From Raffaelea ambrosiae (lineage: Eukaryota; Ascomycota; Sordariomycetes; Ophiostomatales; Ophiostomataceae), in the NCBI GenBank assembly GCA_002778195.1, contig PCDI01000004.1:3446226-3510225 (forward strand): DNA of 64,000 bases, in the 5' to 3' direction. A program made the position numbers and the translations under genes. Positions 32,501 through 42,333 of this stretch are shown here, piece by piece (positions within the stretch are counted from its first letter, which is position 1; each line of letters starts with the position of its first letter). Under the pieces are notes generated by a model, which did no database searches, was not told the origin of the DNA, and worked only from the letters and a program-made list of their open reading frames with translations.

Positions 32501-34273
32501 GTGGTGCGGGTGGTCAGCGGCGGCACCTACGAGGAGGGAATGGGGTGGGTGGCCCGGGATCTTTTGGTCGGGAACGCGGAGGCGGCCGACGAGGCGGCCG
32601 ACATGGCCGCGGCCGTCGAGGAGCAGCTTGTGCAGGATGCCTGGCGGGACTGGCAGCTGGATCTGGGCCAGTGGGGGGCGGACGTGTGCGGCGTCGCCGG
32701 GACCGAGACCGAGACCGAGACCGCCACAGCCCTTGAAGGGTCCAGGTCCGCTGGCAAGCAACGCGCCCGGCAGCTGCTGGAGGCCTACGCGCAATATGCC
32801 GACACCATGGGCGATGCCGACCTGATCTCGGCGCAGGTGTTTGCCGCGGGCAATGCCCTGCCTCTGGACGCGACACAGCCGGAGCTGCCGGCCAAGGCGC
32901 GCGACGACTTCATTCTTGGCCGGCAGCTGCTGGGCCAGACGACAGCAGCCCACGAGAACGACCAGCTGCGGCTGCCGATGGCGACGGCGCTGCGGTGTGC
33001 GGCGAAGCAGCGGTGGCGGGAGGCGGACCGGGAGGCGGACCGGGAGGCGGACCGGGAGGCGGACCGGGAAGCGGGCCGGGAAAAGGCCGTCGAAGCTGAT
33101 GGTGCCGATCAGAAAGGCACCCCGCACCTCGACGAGACACAGGTCGTGGCCGCCATTCGCAACGCCTGCCGCCTCCCTGGCCTGGACACGCCCTCGATCA
33201 GCCGCATCGACTTCTCGCTGGCCTTCGACCCGATCGCCGCGGCCGAGGGCAGCGGCGGGGCCGGCATCTATCAGACGGGCCTCGACCCGTCCGTGTTCGA
33301 CCGCAACCTGCAGCCGATCGTGCTGGACGTGGCGCCGTTTGTGCGCGGCATTGTCGCCTTTGACGGGCGGCTGCAGCGGCAGCGGCAGCGCATGTTTCTG
33401 ACCAGCGAGCATGGCGGCGGCAGCGGCGGCGGCGGCGGCGGCGGCAGTGGTGGTGGGAGGAGTGGCAGCATCTCGGACGAGGCGTCCAATCCGTCGTCGT
33501 CCCCACAAGATCCGTTCAACCCCTTCCACAATACGCTGAACTTTTCCTCGTCCTCGTCGGCCTCGTCGGCCTCGTCGGCCTGCAAACGACCGCCGAAACG
33601 GATGCGCACGACCCGCGCGGCACTTTCTGCGCTCGAGGGCGGCCCGCGCAGCAGCGTGCGCAAAGAGCGGTGGTTTACGGCCGACGTGAATGCGGTGCTG
33701 GTGAAGCGCACGGGCGGCGGGGACGACTGGGAGGCGGCGGTGCGGGAGGCCGTGGACGACCAGAAGGAGACGCTCAAGGGCAACCCCAAGGACGTGCTGA
33801 AGAAGCAGCTCAGGGAGCAGATGGGCGCAGAGCAGCAGCAGCAGCAGCTGGAGCAGCTTCGGCAGAAGCCGCTGTCGGAGGAGGCGGCGGCGGCGCTGCA
33901 GAAGCAGATCCAGCAGGCTCTCCGGGCGCAGTTTGCGCAGCAGTACCAGGCACTCCTGCAGGGCCCGCTGCAGCAGTCTCTCTTGGAGCAGTTTGAGCAG
34001 GCGCTGCGCGAGGTGGTGCAAGAAGAGACGGAGGCGGCTGGGCGGTTGGGGGCTCCGGCTCTGCAGACTCTGCACACGCCGCCAACACCACAGCATGCCG
34101 ACAGCCTGCCGCAGCCGACGGCGGCGCGACGTCGACGGGAGGTGGTCGTGTCGTCGCCGGAAGGGGGTGGTGAGGAGGAGGACGAAGCTTCTGGGCCACC
34201 ATCTGGACTACCATCTGGACTACCATCTGGGCTACCATCTGGGCCATCATCTGGGCCGCCTGTTGGATTGTAA
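29516..34273 (+). CDS. ELG1: Elg1/ATAD5-type AAA+ RFC-like PCNA unloader
   Basis: The gene is a single exon of 1585 aa. The N-terminal half is disordered, with short PLF/HPFF motifs (HPLFAARK, HPFFTGGL). The AAA+ region starts near SLSWAQKYAPARAVEVL, with Walker A GPHGCGKT at 685-692 and a Walker-B-like LILLEEADLLYEED from 862, where EE-D replaces the usual DE-D as in ATAD5. VITCNDETL (sensor 1 region) and LRLHAILRF follow. The insert between Walker A and B carries QATMNAFF (782-789), a match to the PCNA-interacting PIP box. An (R-E-A-D)n repeat lies at 33017-33080, and the tail is Gln-rich and ends in PSGL repeats. Elg1 with Rfc2-5 unloads PCNA after replication (family knowledge). Confidence 0.9.
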   Translation: MSSAAVVAMASEPPAGQPTKLHPLFAARKPTPQRQSSDENEIPKAEPAAELETKPTPVPETKPEDASTTIYPLFSVVARVEEPGMKGPPSLQRQSTPEAEKKRKPDDGRGGDTDGVQEGQKHERPLKKQKASPTANSIANHFVRQSVGVAEPSPAASPAPTEAEESTVSEETGKILPPPPSSVMSEKQKTLPPPPSAVLGSLPDAGPDGAPPAVPIESQTTPTPTPPKRLLLFNPKTGTIGSPPKPKETPPAEPRPRGRPRKKPPSLIVTAKYGLHDEAARQQLAARINDMLAGRVRKFPLPPLEEPKSTTKRGVKTAKVTIVEPKATASAATPKANGAPPKSTHPFFTGGLQKGALASSSPGDADNKSKGSSPAGPGGGAKYYTSTPCSPKRQRVAAAPSGFRMPQFGMKNGILRVPGACQPAWPWKGAVHVHPEETSQAAAAGAVSQETPKSLPKIDLPLRKRKGNAVELRRGESVLERTAQRLNVVTVLDNIRSANLEDFQPPPAELRLPQKYVESGRRLQRRVAPELRTDHPGLQALFDSLPTSLSAFDQYQCESLSWAQKYAPARAVEVLQTGREPQMLRDWLAALKVVSVDTGPGDGAAAPSTTKGSSRAPKKRRKKNKLDGFIVSSDDEDDDMGDTSDAELDWSASGKYGLQKSTVIRSGELNGREGARLTNALVISGPHGCGKTAAVYAVAKELGFSVFEINASSRRSGRDVIDRIGDMTRNHMVQHKQKQKQKDFFGGGGQQPAGEADDETATDGPGEGDDKEVDDEVASGKQATMNAFFKPKTTSSSSSSGGSNGSTAPAKRGRKPKQSSESAASPNGGNGGANGGASGGTNGGTSGTAKSAGSPQSQKQSLILLEEADLLYEEDKQFWTTVMGLVVQSKRPFVITCNDETLVPLASLRLHAILRFSPPPADAAVDRLLLVAASEGHWLPRAAAETLFTARDADMRAALQELQFWCQIGVGDQRGGFDWFQPRWPAGVDLDDEQQVVRVVSGGTYEEGMGWVARDLLVGNAEAADEAADMAAAVEEQLVQDAWRDWQLDLGQWGADVCGVAGTETETETATALEGSRSAGKQRARQLLEAYAQYADTMGDADLISAQVFAAGNALPLDATQPELPAKARDDFILGRQLLGQTTAAHENDQLRLPMATALRCAAKQRWREADREADREADREADREAGREKAVEADGADQKGTPHLDETQVVAAIRNACRLPGLDTPSISRIDFSLAFDPIAAAEGSGGAGIYQTGLDPSVFDRNLQPIVLDVAPFVRGIVAFDGRLQRQRQRMFLTSEHGGGSGGGGGGGSGGGRSGSISDEASNPSSSPQDPFNPFHNTLNFSSSSSASSASSACKRPPKRMRTTRAALSALEGGPRSSVRKERWFTADVNAVLVKRTGGGDDWEAAVREAVDDQKETLKGNPKDVLKKQLREQMGAEQQQQQLEQLRQKPLSEEAAAALQKQIQQALRAQFAQQYQALLQGPLQQSLLEQFEQALREVVQEETEAAGRLGAPALQTLHTPPTPQHADSLPQPTAARRRREVVVSSPEGGGEEEDEASGPPSGLPSGLPSGLPSGPSSGPPVGL
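33017..33080 (+). repeat. 12-bp coding tandem repeat (GGCGGACCGGGA) in the Elg1 gene
   Basis: Near-perfect 12-base units encode repeated Arg-Glu-Ala-Asp. The last copies are degenerate (GAAGCGGGCCGG). Confidence 0.85.
34195..34266 (+). repeat. 12-bp coding tandem repeat near the Elg1 C-terminus
   Basis: CCATCTGGACTA-type units encode Pro-Ser-Gly-Leu repeats drifting to PSGP, ending a few codons before the stop codon at 34271-34273. Confidence 0.85.
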
Positions 34274-34719
34274 GACTTGGAAGTGCACGCCTACCGGTGG
34301 CCGGCCAAGCGTCAATGAGATCAATGAACTTGCATGGGCACAGAACTGTATAAACAATAATTGTCAGAAACATTACCGAGCACGAGGAAATAGAGCAGCA
34401 TTATTCCAAGGATTGGACCAAGTCTCGTAAACTGATACCGTTCAAGAGTGCCAGACAACAAAAGGACGGCAAAGCAAGTCTATCGTAAACAAACAGGATC
34501 CAACATTAAGTCACCGAGATTCTATCAAAAGATTTCCAAGCCCAAACAGTCCATGAAAAAGATTCCCAAACAATGGAAAAATCAAATGCACAACTCATAA
34601 GACATTACCACGTTCGAAACGTGTTTGTAAAGTTTTTTTGTTGCAAGTGTCCCAGGTGCTAGCTACCCTTTGGTTGCCCAGGCCGTTTTTGTACGGGCCA
34701 CCTTCCTCCGTTCTTCTGT
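34274..34719. other. Convergent intergenic region
   Basis: This holds the 3' flanks of Elg1 (+) and the 1608-aa gene (-). I see no gene. A small perfect hairpin, CACGTT-CGA-AACGTG, lies near 34611. Confidence 0.55.
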
Positions 34720-37700
34720 CTACACCTTGGGCGCCTCCTTGAGAGCCCGCAGCTGCCTCTGCCGCTCCACGCGCCACGACTCGTCCGCGCGCACCTTGCC
34801 GTCCGGCACGTCGTACGCCGGCGGGTTCGCGTGGCCCGCCGGGTGGTCCCACGTCGAATGGGTCCGCGCCCGGCTGCTGCTGCGGGAGGGGCTTCCGCGC
34901 AGAGGACTGCCCCGCGAGGGACTGCCCCGGAGACTGCTCCCCGTGCCCACGCCCGCGTCCCTCACGGATGCGGAAGCGGCTGGGGAGCGCGACCGGAGGC
35001 GGCTGCTGCTGTTGCGGCTGGCCATGGTGGCGGTGGGCCTGAGACTCGCGGCCTGCCGGGCCAGCGCCTCCTTCTCGTCGCGCACCTGCTGGTGGTGCTG
35101 CTCCAGCGCCCGCAGACGGGCCAGCGCCGCCTGCTCGCGGCCGCGGGCCTCGCGGGCCCGGTCGTTGAGGCTGCGCAGCTGCTCCGAGGTGGGCGCCGCC
35201 GCGGGCGCCGCAGGCGAAGGCGAAGACAGAGAAGAAGAAGAAGGCTGGCGGCCGAGGCTCGAGTCCCGGAGAGCCGACCGCAGAGGGACGGGATGGGGAT
35301 TGGCATCACGGACAGACGACTTCCGGGTGGTGCTGGTGTCCCGGAGCGCAGAGCGCAGGGGGGTGGGATCGCTTTGCGAGGACGTGCGCGGGAGACGGGA
35401 GGAGGCGTCGTGGGCCAGGGAGGAGGACCGGCCGCGGGTGAGGCTGGCGGACCTTCTCTCCCGGGCGGTGTCCCGCAGAGACGAAGCCCTGTCGCGCGTC
35501 CGACTCGCCTCCAAATCCCGCAGAGACGACTGCCGGGTCAGACTCGCCTCCCGCGTCCGACTCGCCTCCAAATCCCGCAGAGACGACTGCCGGGCCAGAC
35601 TCGCCTCCCGCCTCCGCCGCGCCTCCTCCAGCCTCTCCTGGGCCGCCTGCAGACGCTGCGAGCGCGTTTTGTCGGCGGCAACCGCCGTAGCAGCGGCAGC
35701 GGCCGTGGCCGCAGCAGCAGCGGCCGCAGAAGTAGTGGCCGCAGTACCCCGGTAGAGGCTGCGCCCGCGGCGGATTTCCTCTTCCACGGCCGACTCTCTC
35801 TCGCTGCGCCGGGACACGATGCTGGCCGCATCGACAACCGGCCGGTTGCGGATCATCTCGTTCTGGCGCGCGCGCATGGCGTCGGCCTCCCGGGCCTCGG
35901 GGTCGGCGCTGATGCGGCAGAGGGGGGGCCCGACCTTGACCAGGCGCTCACGGCGCCTCTGGGCTTCCCGGCTCGAGCGGCGCTCCCGGCTCAAACTGCG
36001 CTCCCGGCTCAGGCTGCGACGGAGAGCCGTCTCCTTTTCGTCTTTGCGCACCGCCTCGGCCACGCGGACCTCGCGGTCCTTGCGCTCCTGGCTGAGACTG
36101 CGGTACCGCCGCAAGTCGTCCTTGTCCTCCTTGCGCAGATTCTCGACGTGACGCTTCTCGCGCTCCTGGTGATCCCGGCTCAGACTGCGGAACCGCCGCA
36201 GATCCTCCTTGTCATCCTTGCGCCGGTTGTCCGCGAGCCGCCGATCCCGGTCCCTTCTCTCCTGGCTCAGACTGCGGAACCGCCGGAGGGCGGTCTCCTG
36301 CTCGTCTCTGCGCACGTTCTCGGCGTGGCGCTTGTCCTGGTCCTGCTGCCGCTCTCGGCTCAGACTCCGGGCCCGACGGGCCGGCACTCGGGCGAGACTC
36401 GAGCTGCGGGGCCGGGCAACGCTGACCGTGCGGTAGGGGATCGGAGACAGGGACCGCGACCGCCGCGGACGCACAGGCACCAAGGCCCTCGCCTCCCGTT
36501 CGAAATCAAAGTCGAACCACCGGTGCCGCCGGACGGGGCTCAGGCTGACGCTGCGCGGGGGCAGTCCGCCCGGGGGCCCGCCTGGACGGCGGACCGGCAG
36601 AGGCGACGGGGGCCGGCTGAAGTCGTTGGGGCCGTCGCGACGGCCACGGGGGCCACGAGGGCCAAGAGGGCCAAGAGGGCCAAGAGGGCCACGGGGGTCT
36701 TGATAACGACGCGCCGGGCCCGGAGAACGGCCACGCGATCTCGGGCGACGAGCGGGGGAACGCCCCCGACGGCGAGGAAACGTCCAATGACCGCCGCCTC
36801 CTCCTACTCCACCGCCAGGCCCGCCACGGGGACCCCAAGGGCGACCGCGGGGGGCTCCGTCATCGCGGAAGTCGTCCTCTGAGTCATCCGAGCTGGATTC
36901 GTCGTCCACCCGCCGGCCGTGGTTCAAGACAATGTCCCGCAGGTCGCGGTTGTCGAATTCCAGCTTGCCGCCGCGCATGCGCCGGAAAGGCTTGCCGTGG
37001 GCGCGGAGAAGGGGCTCAATGTCGTCGGCATCGATCTCGATCTCCGTCTTCTTCATGCATCCGCAGTCGCAGAAAATGGCCTCCTCCCGGTGGTGCCGGA
37101 TACCCACATCGACACCCAAAGCGGAGCCACCGCCGCCACCAGCACCGCCACCGGGCATAGTGCGGTGGCCGGTGCGTCTGTCGGTGCGGACCGTTGCGGC
37201 ACTGTCGATGCTGATGTTGGTGCTGGTGCTGCTAACACCACCGCCGTCAGCGTGATCGTGGTGAGGCCGACGGATGCGGCGGCGGATGTCGCGGGCGTCC
37301 ACATCGAGGTCACGGCAGTGGCCCCCGTGGCCATGGCCATGGCCATGGCCGTGGCCATGACGATGGTGAACGGCACGAACACCGACGTCCAAGTCTCGGC
37401 AGTGACCGCCGTGGGCATGGTGCCGGCGAACGTCGCGAACACCGACATCGACACCCAGGAACTCGCTGCTGTAGTCGCTGCTCAGGTCGGTGTCGGCGAG
37501 ACTGCTGTGGCGGCTGTGGCGACTGTGGCGGCTGTTGTTGCGCAGGACGCGTCGCCGCAGATCGTCCGTGTCCGCGCCGGCCAGGGGGTCCCGGCCGAGG
37601 CCGCGGATGGGCCGCAGCGGCGGCCGGGCCCGCACGCCGTCCAAGCCGGCGCGGTCCCGCCACACAATGGAAGACAGCGGCGGCCGGCGGTGGCGATGGC

Positions 37701-39546
37701 GGCCGGCGGGACGGTAATCCGCCTGGCCCACGGGTGGGTTGCGCTTTTCGGCCTCGCGGTAGTCCTCCGCCGTCGGCAGGTCCTTGGCGGCCGCGATGGT
37801 GGCTGCTGCCGCCGCCGCTGCGGCCACCCCGGCCGCGATCTCGTCGGCGCCGGGCTTCTGGCAAGCCGGGTAGTCGGCCCCGCCCAGGCCGGCCCGGTTG
37901 CCGGTGTCCAGCCTGCGGTGGTAGGCGGCGGCGCGGCTCTGGCGGCGGGCCGCGGCCTCGTGCTTGTCGCACAGGCGCTCAAAGTCCCACTGCTTCTCGC
38001 GCTCTTCCTTCTCGCGCTTCTCGCGCTCGCACACACGGTCGTACTCGGCCTGTAGCTGGGCCAGACGGGCGTCCTTGGTGGGGTCGGCCGCCTTGTCGTC
38101 CGTCCTGCGCATCTCGCGAAGGATCTCCGCCTTGAAGTCGTTGGTGGTCTTTCTGCTGCTCATCTCCTTCTCCTCCGACTCGGGCGGATACGCATCGGCC
38201 GCCGCAGACGCCTGCGCCTCTGTCCACTTGGTGTACGAGTACCTGTTCTCGCCGTTGCCGTCCTTGCCGTCCTTGCTGTCCTTGTCGCCCGGCGACTTGG
38301 CTGGCCAGGGCGGGAAGTGCAGGAAATGAGGGTCCGCCGCCGGCTTGCGCTCCACCCGGAGCATCTGAAGCTTCTGCTCGTCCAGCGACTGGGCCCGGAA
38401 ACGCATGTAGAAGTCGTCGTCTTCTCTCTTGATGGCTTTGGGCGGATCGGGCACAAATGGCAGCGAAAAAGAGCCCTTGACGGCCTTGTCGCTCGCGATG
38501 GATGGAAACGAGGACAGCGACGAGCGGGACGAGTCTGAAGACGAGGTGTGCGAGTGGACATAGCGGCGGCGGTAGGGGCGGCGTGGGCGTCTTGAGTCGC
38601 CGCTGTCTGAGTCGCTGCCGGAACCGCTGCTGCTGCTTCTGCCAGAGCCATCGCCGCCACCGCCGCCGCCTCGACCCCCTCGACCGCCTCCACCACCCCC
38701 TCCACCACCTCCACCACCTCCACCGCCTCCACCACGGCCTCCATTGCGGCCTCCACTGCCGTCGCCGCCCCCACCGCCATCAATGTTGATGATGAGAGGC
38801 GGGGGGCCGCCTGTGGCCATCTTCTTCCGGACGCGGCGCATCTTCTCCCCGATGCTGTCGTCGTCGCTGTCATACCGCCGTGGACGATGCGGCGTGCCGG
38901 CCGGCCGGAGGTGCAGATCGCCCGACGACATCGACGACGGCCCAGAGCTGCCGGAGCCAGCGCGCGCCGCTGCCGGCGTCATGGTCGTACGCCCAAAGTA
39001 GTCCTTGATGTCCGCAGCCTCCAGCGGCGTCATCCGCAGAGACTCGGGCAAGCCACGAGCGCCCCGGCCGGGCTGTGCTGACGCTGCCCGACGACGGGCA
39101 TCCATGGCGGCTGCTCCGCGGTACTTGTACTCGGCGGCGTACTCGCGGGCGCTGGCCGTGGAAAAGGACGAATACCCGCTGACCTCGGTCCACGTGTCGG
39201 CGCTGGCGCTGCGGCCGCCCGGCTCGGACGCGTTGTCGGCCGCGGTCCGGACACGCCCTCGGGAGCTGCTGCGGTTGATCTCTTCGCGACGCTGCCGGTG
39301 GCGGTCAAAGTAGTCGCACGCGGCATCCAGCTCGTCGCGTTCGTCGCGCTCATCGCGTTCATCGCGGGCATCATGGCTGGGAGTGCTGCGGCTGCTTCGG
39401 GTGCGCAGGATGTACGGGTGGCCCGAGGACAGCGCATCCATGCGATCGCGGAACTCCTCGTCCGAGACCGTTGTTGCTCTCGCCTGGAAGCGGGCCTTGA
39501 TGTCGCGTTCATCGTCCGACGAGTTGTGCTCAGTTTTGACATCCAT
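34720..39546 (-). CDS. Large low-complexity protein with His-rich, poly-Gly and SLSRE repeats, function unknown
   Basis: The gene is a single exon of 1608 aa starting at MDVKTEHNSSDDERD; an earlier in-frame ATG at 39654 adds a hydrophobic leader that looks like UTR. Seen along the protein: acidic and basic low-complexity sequence; an almost pure Gly stretch (about 263-306); a charged helical segment near CEREKREKEEREKQWDFERL; a His/Asp-Val repeat (GGHCRDLDVGVR-type, with an HG run) at about 690-760; and a compact, probably folded patch at about 821-878 (FCDCGCMKKTEIEIDADDI, then a Gly/Arg-rich loop). These are followed by Arg/Pro-rich sequence and five degenerate units of about 28 residues around RFRSLSQERRDRDRR at about 1056-1186, and a duplicated 19-residue unit (EASLTRQSSLRDLEASRTR). 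The SR-like repeats suggest phosphorylation or RNA-granule behaviour, by composition only. I do not recognise the family. Confidence 0.7.
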   Translation of the reverse strand: MDVKTEHNSSDDERDIKARFQARATTVSDEEFRDRMDALSSGHPYILRTRSSRSTPSHDARDERDERDERDELDAACDYFDRHRQRREEINRSSSRGRVRTAADNASEPGGRSASADTWTEVSGYSSFSTASAREYAAEYKYRGAAAMDARRRAASAQPGRGARGLPESLRMTPLEAADIKDYFGRTTMTPAAARAGSGSSGPSSMSSGDLHLRPAGTPHRPRRYDSDDDSIGEKMRRVRKKMATGGPPPLIINIDGGGGGDGSGGRNGGRGGGGGGGGGGGGGGGGGRGGRGGGGGGDGSGRSSSSGSGSDSDSGDSRRPRRPYRRRYVHSHTSSSDSSRSSLSSFPSIASDKAVKGSFSLPFVPDPPKAIKREDDDFYMRFRAQSLDEQKLQMLRVERKPAADPHFLHFPPWPAKSPGDKDSKDGKDGNGENRYSYTKWTEAQASAAADAYPPESEEKEMSSRKTTNDFKAEILREMRRTDDKAADPTKDARLAQLQAEYDRVCEREKREKEEREKQWDFERLCDKHEAAARRQSRAAAYHRRLDTGNRAGLGGADYPACQKPGADEIAAGVAAAAAAAATIAAAKDLPTAEDYREAEKRNPPVGQADYRPAGRHRHRRPPLSSIVWRDRAGLDGVRARPPLRPIRGLGRDPLAGADTDDLRRRVLRNNSRHSRHSRHSSLADTDLSSDYSSEFLGVDVGVRDVRRHHAHGGHCRDLDVGVRAVHHRHGHGHGHGHGHGGHCRDLDVDARDIRRRIRRPHHDHADGGGVSSTSTNISIDSAATVRTDRRTGHRTMPGGGAGGGGGSALGVDVGIRHHREEAIFCDCGCMKKTEIEIDADDIEPLLRAHGKPFRRMRGGKLEFDNRDLRDIVLNHGRRVDDESSSDDSEDDFRDDGAPRGRPWGPRGGPGGGVGGGGGHWTFPRRRGRSPARRPRSRGRSPGPARRYQDPRGPLGPLGPLGPRGPRGRRDGPNDFSRPPSPLPVRRPGGPPGGLPPRSVSLSPVRRHRWFDFDFEREARALVPVRPRRSRSLSPIPYRTVSVARPRSSSLARVPARRARSLSRERQQDQDKRHAENVRRDEQETALRRFRSLSQERRDRDRRLADNRRKDDKEDLRRFRSLSRDHQEREKRHVENLRKEDKDDLRRYRSLSQERKDREVRVAEAVRKDEKETALRRSLSRERSLSRERRSSREAQRRRERLVKVGPPLCRISADPEAREADAMRARQNEMIRNRPVVDAASIVSRRSERESAVEEEIRRGRSLYRGTAATTSAAAAAAATAAAAATAVAADKTRSQRLQAAQERLEEARRRREASLARQSSLRDLEASRTREASLTRQSSLRDLEASRTRDRASSLRDTARERRSASLTRGRSSSLAHDASSRLPRTSSQSDPTPLRSALRDTSTTRKSSVRDANPHPVPLRSALRDSSLGRQPSSSSLSSPSPAAPAAAPTSEQLRSLNDRAREARGREQAALARLRALEQHHQQVRDEKEALARQAASLRPTATMASRNSSSRLRSRSPAASASVRDAGVGTGSSLRGSPSRGSPLRGSPSRSSSRARTHSTWDHPAGHANPPAYDVPDGKVRADESWRVERQRQLRALKEAPKV
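35496..35609 (-). repeat. 57-bp direct duplication within the 1608-aa gene
   Basis: The segment starting at 35496 (GCGTCCGACTCGCCTCC...) recurs 57 bp later, at 35553, almost unchanged, duplicating 19 residues in frame. Confidence 0.8.
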
Positions 39547-42333
39547 CTTGGAGAGGCGTGGATGTGGGCAGGTGTCGAAGGAACAAAGACGGAATAGAAA
39601 ATGAAAAAAATTGAAAAAAAAGGTTAAATAGAGTGACGGAAAGAGGCAACGCAAACAAAGGGCTTATGAGAGATGAGTCTCAGAGATTGTGACTTCAGAG
39701 TGACTTGGGAGTGAGCTCATGAGGAGGCTCGCCACATGTAAGCTCGGCTGGCTGTGCGACCAAGTGACAACGAGCGAGCGAGAAGCGAAGGACTCCAACA
39801 ACGATGAACGAAGGCATCAACATCCGTGTCAATCAAGTGACCAACAAGAGAACGTCTCCAGCTGGATGGATCCAGTCCACCTCAGACGGCCGGATAAGAC
39901 GAAGCAGTGTCCAGACACCACAATGCCGGCCAGACTGTTGTGAAGCAACAGTGACAGCGAAAGGAAGACGGAACAAAGAAACAAAGAAGCGGAAAGAAAC
40001 AAAGAACCCGAGAAGCAACAAGCAAAACGAGAGGGGGGCGGGACAGAACGAGTGAGGAAACAGACGCTTGCCAGAAACGAAAAGATCAGAAACAGAAGGG
40101 AAGGCCGAGAAGAGCGAGACGAGCGAGAAAGACGGGAAGAGAACACTGTTATGGACACTTTGGACCGCGGCCAGTTGCACCTCCCAGAGAACGAGAGCAA
40201 ACGAGCAGGTCGACTAACACCAAAAAAGAGACTGGCGTGGGCCAAAAAAAGACCGAAAGAGGCCATCACGGCCTCGTCCACCAGGTAGGAGTGGAGAGGC
40301 TGCCAGCCCCAACAAGAGCAACTCACCCACTTACTCACCCAAGTTGCTCGCCCAGTTCACGCTGAAAGTAACCGCGCGCGATGCCAGCGAGCACCCACAG
40401 CCAGAGGATTCCACAGGCGCCGGACACACACAAAACAGAACACTGTCCTGGGACCAGAAGCGCAGGCCCGTTTCATGGGAAACAGGCAGGCTCGTAGCCC
40501 AGAGTACTGCGCTGCCAATCGACTTGCAGAGCAGGGGGGGGCAGCGCACGAAACAAGAGACACCAACAGCCCCCAGGGACAGCCAGAGGGGGAGTGAAAG
40601 GCCCTGCGAGCACTGGAAACAGCTGTTGGGGGCCGAGAGACTAGGGGGCTNNNNNNNNNNNNNNNNNNNNNNNNNNNNNNNNNNNNNNNNNNNNNNNNNN
40701 NNNNNNNNNNNNNNNGGGGGGAGCAATTGCGGCCATAGGGGGGGCCAGGAGGGTTTGGCTAGCCCAGGAAGTGGCTAGCCCAGGAAGTGAGGAAGTGAAG
40801 TGAGCACAGCATGCGGCCGGTATCACAGAGGCCAGAGAAAGCAGGCGACGAGAGTGGGTGGCAATTCTGGCAAGGGCTTGACTGCCACGGGCGCTGTGGG
40901 TGCTGTGGGCTGCCCTGTCAAGACGCCCGTGCCACGCAAAAAAGGCTACGCGCCCGCCTTTGAAACGCGGCCAGGGCCGCCGCCGCCTGCACAGAAAATA
41001 GACAGAGAGAAGCAGAAAGACAAGGCCGGCAAACGGCCACACACGGCCGGAAAGGGACACAGAAAGTGTGATGGGTGGCCTCCAACATGCCAAACACCTC
41101 TTGCTGCTCCAGTGGCACAGTTGTGCGCCGAGACTCGAGCCAAGAAACCCATGAACGCCCGTCACACAGCGTCACCTTTGTGAACGAGCGTCAACATCGT
41201 CAACTGAGAATGCAAAAAAGATACCACAGCGTGTGAATCACATGACGAGCTTCCACGCCGGGGAAAAGAAAGCGAGAACTCTAGAGTTGACGAGAACGGG
41301 GGGAAATGGATGACCAGGAGATTGCCCGTCTATTTTTGGCGGACAGCGCTTCAAGATGAACTCAGTGTGCCGGGATGAAAGACTGGTGAAAGAGGAAAAA
41401 AACCAGAAGGAAAGGTCGCCCAATATGCGGGCGCTTCCTGAAACGAGGCAGGGACGGTCGCTATTGGACTGAGCCACGCCACCATAATTTAGGTGTGGCT
41501 GGATTTAGTCAGCCTGCAACCTCAGCTAAGGTCACCAAAACGGCCGCTCTCTCTTTTTCATTTTCCGGGGGGGGGGGGGGGTTCTACCTTTCTTTTGTTT
41601 TCTTCTCGTTGCAATCTCTTACTCTCTGTCTGGTCCTCAGTTTACCTTGGATGTTTGTCGTTATTTTCCCACGTTTCCCCCCTGTTTTGTTTCTCACTTC
41701 TAAGTTGAGCTGTCGTTCCCAGTTTGAACTCCAAAAATGTTTAGAACCGCCTTAGCGGCTGAATCGCCCACTGAATCTGACATCTGCATGCAAGCAAGAC
41801 AGAGCCGTCCCATCCAGGCGGCAACAGCCCGGCGGCTCGTCTGATTGCACCCCGAACCACTGCACCGTTTCATGTTCATGCAAGATCCCAAAGTGACCCC
41901 ATGTGTTTGCCTGCCTGTCTTTTTTTCTTTCTTCTTATTTTGGGTGGCGTGCTTCTGTCAAGTCGCGCCTACGACACGGTCAGCCTATGTTTCAAATACC
42001 AACCATCTGGTCCGTGGGATAGGAGAAAGAACAATCCGATTCTATCTAACGTGCCTGCACGCCAAGTGGTAGAGAACATGCAACCTCTGAAACACGCACA
42101 GCAACCTTGACGAACACTTCCAAATATAAAACTACAGTTCTGACCAAGCCAATCATTACATGAACGTCTTCTCCTGGCCTCCCTCCCCCTCAACCCAGCC
42201 ACAGACGGCCCTTCTTTACGGCCCAGTGCAGCCAGAAGCGACACCAGAAGATGGCGTGGCTTGCTGACTGGCATGACAACACCACGGCACCACGCTGTCC
42301 ACTAGCCTCCTCCTGTTTCGAAACTTGCCGGCC
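39547..42333. other. Gapped intergenic stretch, 2.8 kb
   Basis: I see no supportable gene. It contains the promoter side of the 1608-aa gene (A-rich 39595-39640), a purine-rich plus strand (39940-40150), the N gap at 40651-40715 flanked by G-rich sequence, and a G run at about 41569-41581. Two copies of GGCTAGCCCAGGAAGT lie side by side near 40757-40790. The end of an undetected gene could lie in the gap. Confidence 0.5.
40651..40715. other. Assembly gap (65 N)
   Basis: A run of N spans exactly 65 positions, with CTAGGGGGCT on the left and GGGGGGAGC on the right, which suggests a G-rich stretch that failed in assembly. The true length is unknown. Confidence 0.97.

Noticed and set aside
31988..34096. 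702-codon minus-strand open frame opposite Elg1
   Set aside because: It is a Leu/Arg-rich antisense shadow; the sense frame holds clear AAA+ motifs.
34605..34630. GTTCGAAAC sequence considered as a tRNA B-box
   Set aside because: No A-box or cloverleaf could be built around it; it is a small palindrome in a 3' flank.
39547..39654. Upstream in-frame ATG adding 36 hydrophobic residues to the 1608-aa protein
   Set aside because: The Phe-rich translation comes from a T-rich leader (antisense A-rich tract), and MDVKTEHNSSDD is a better start.
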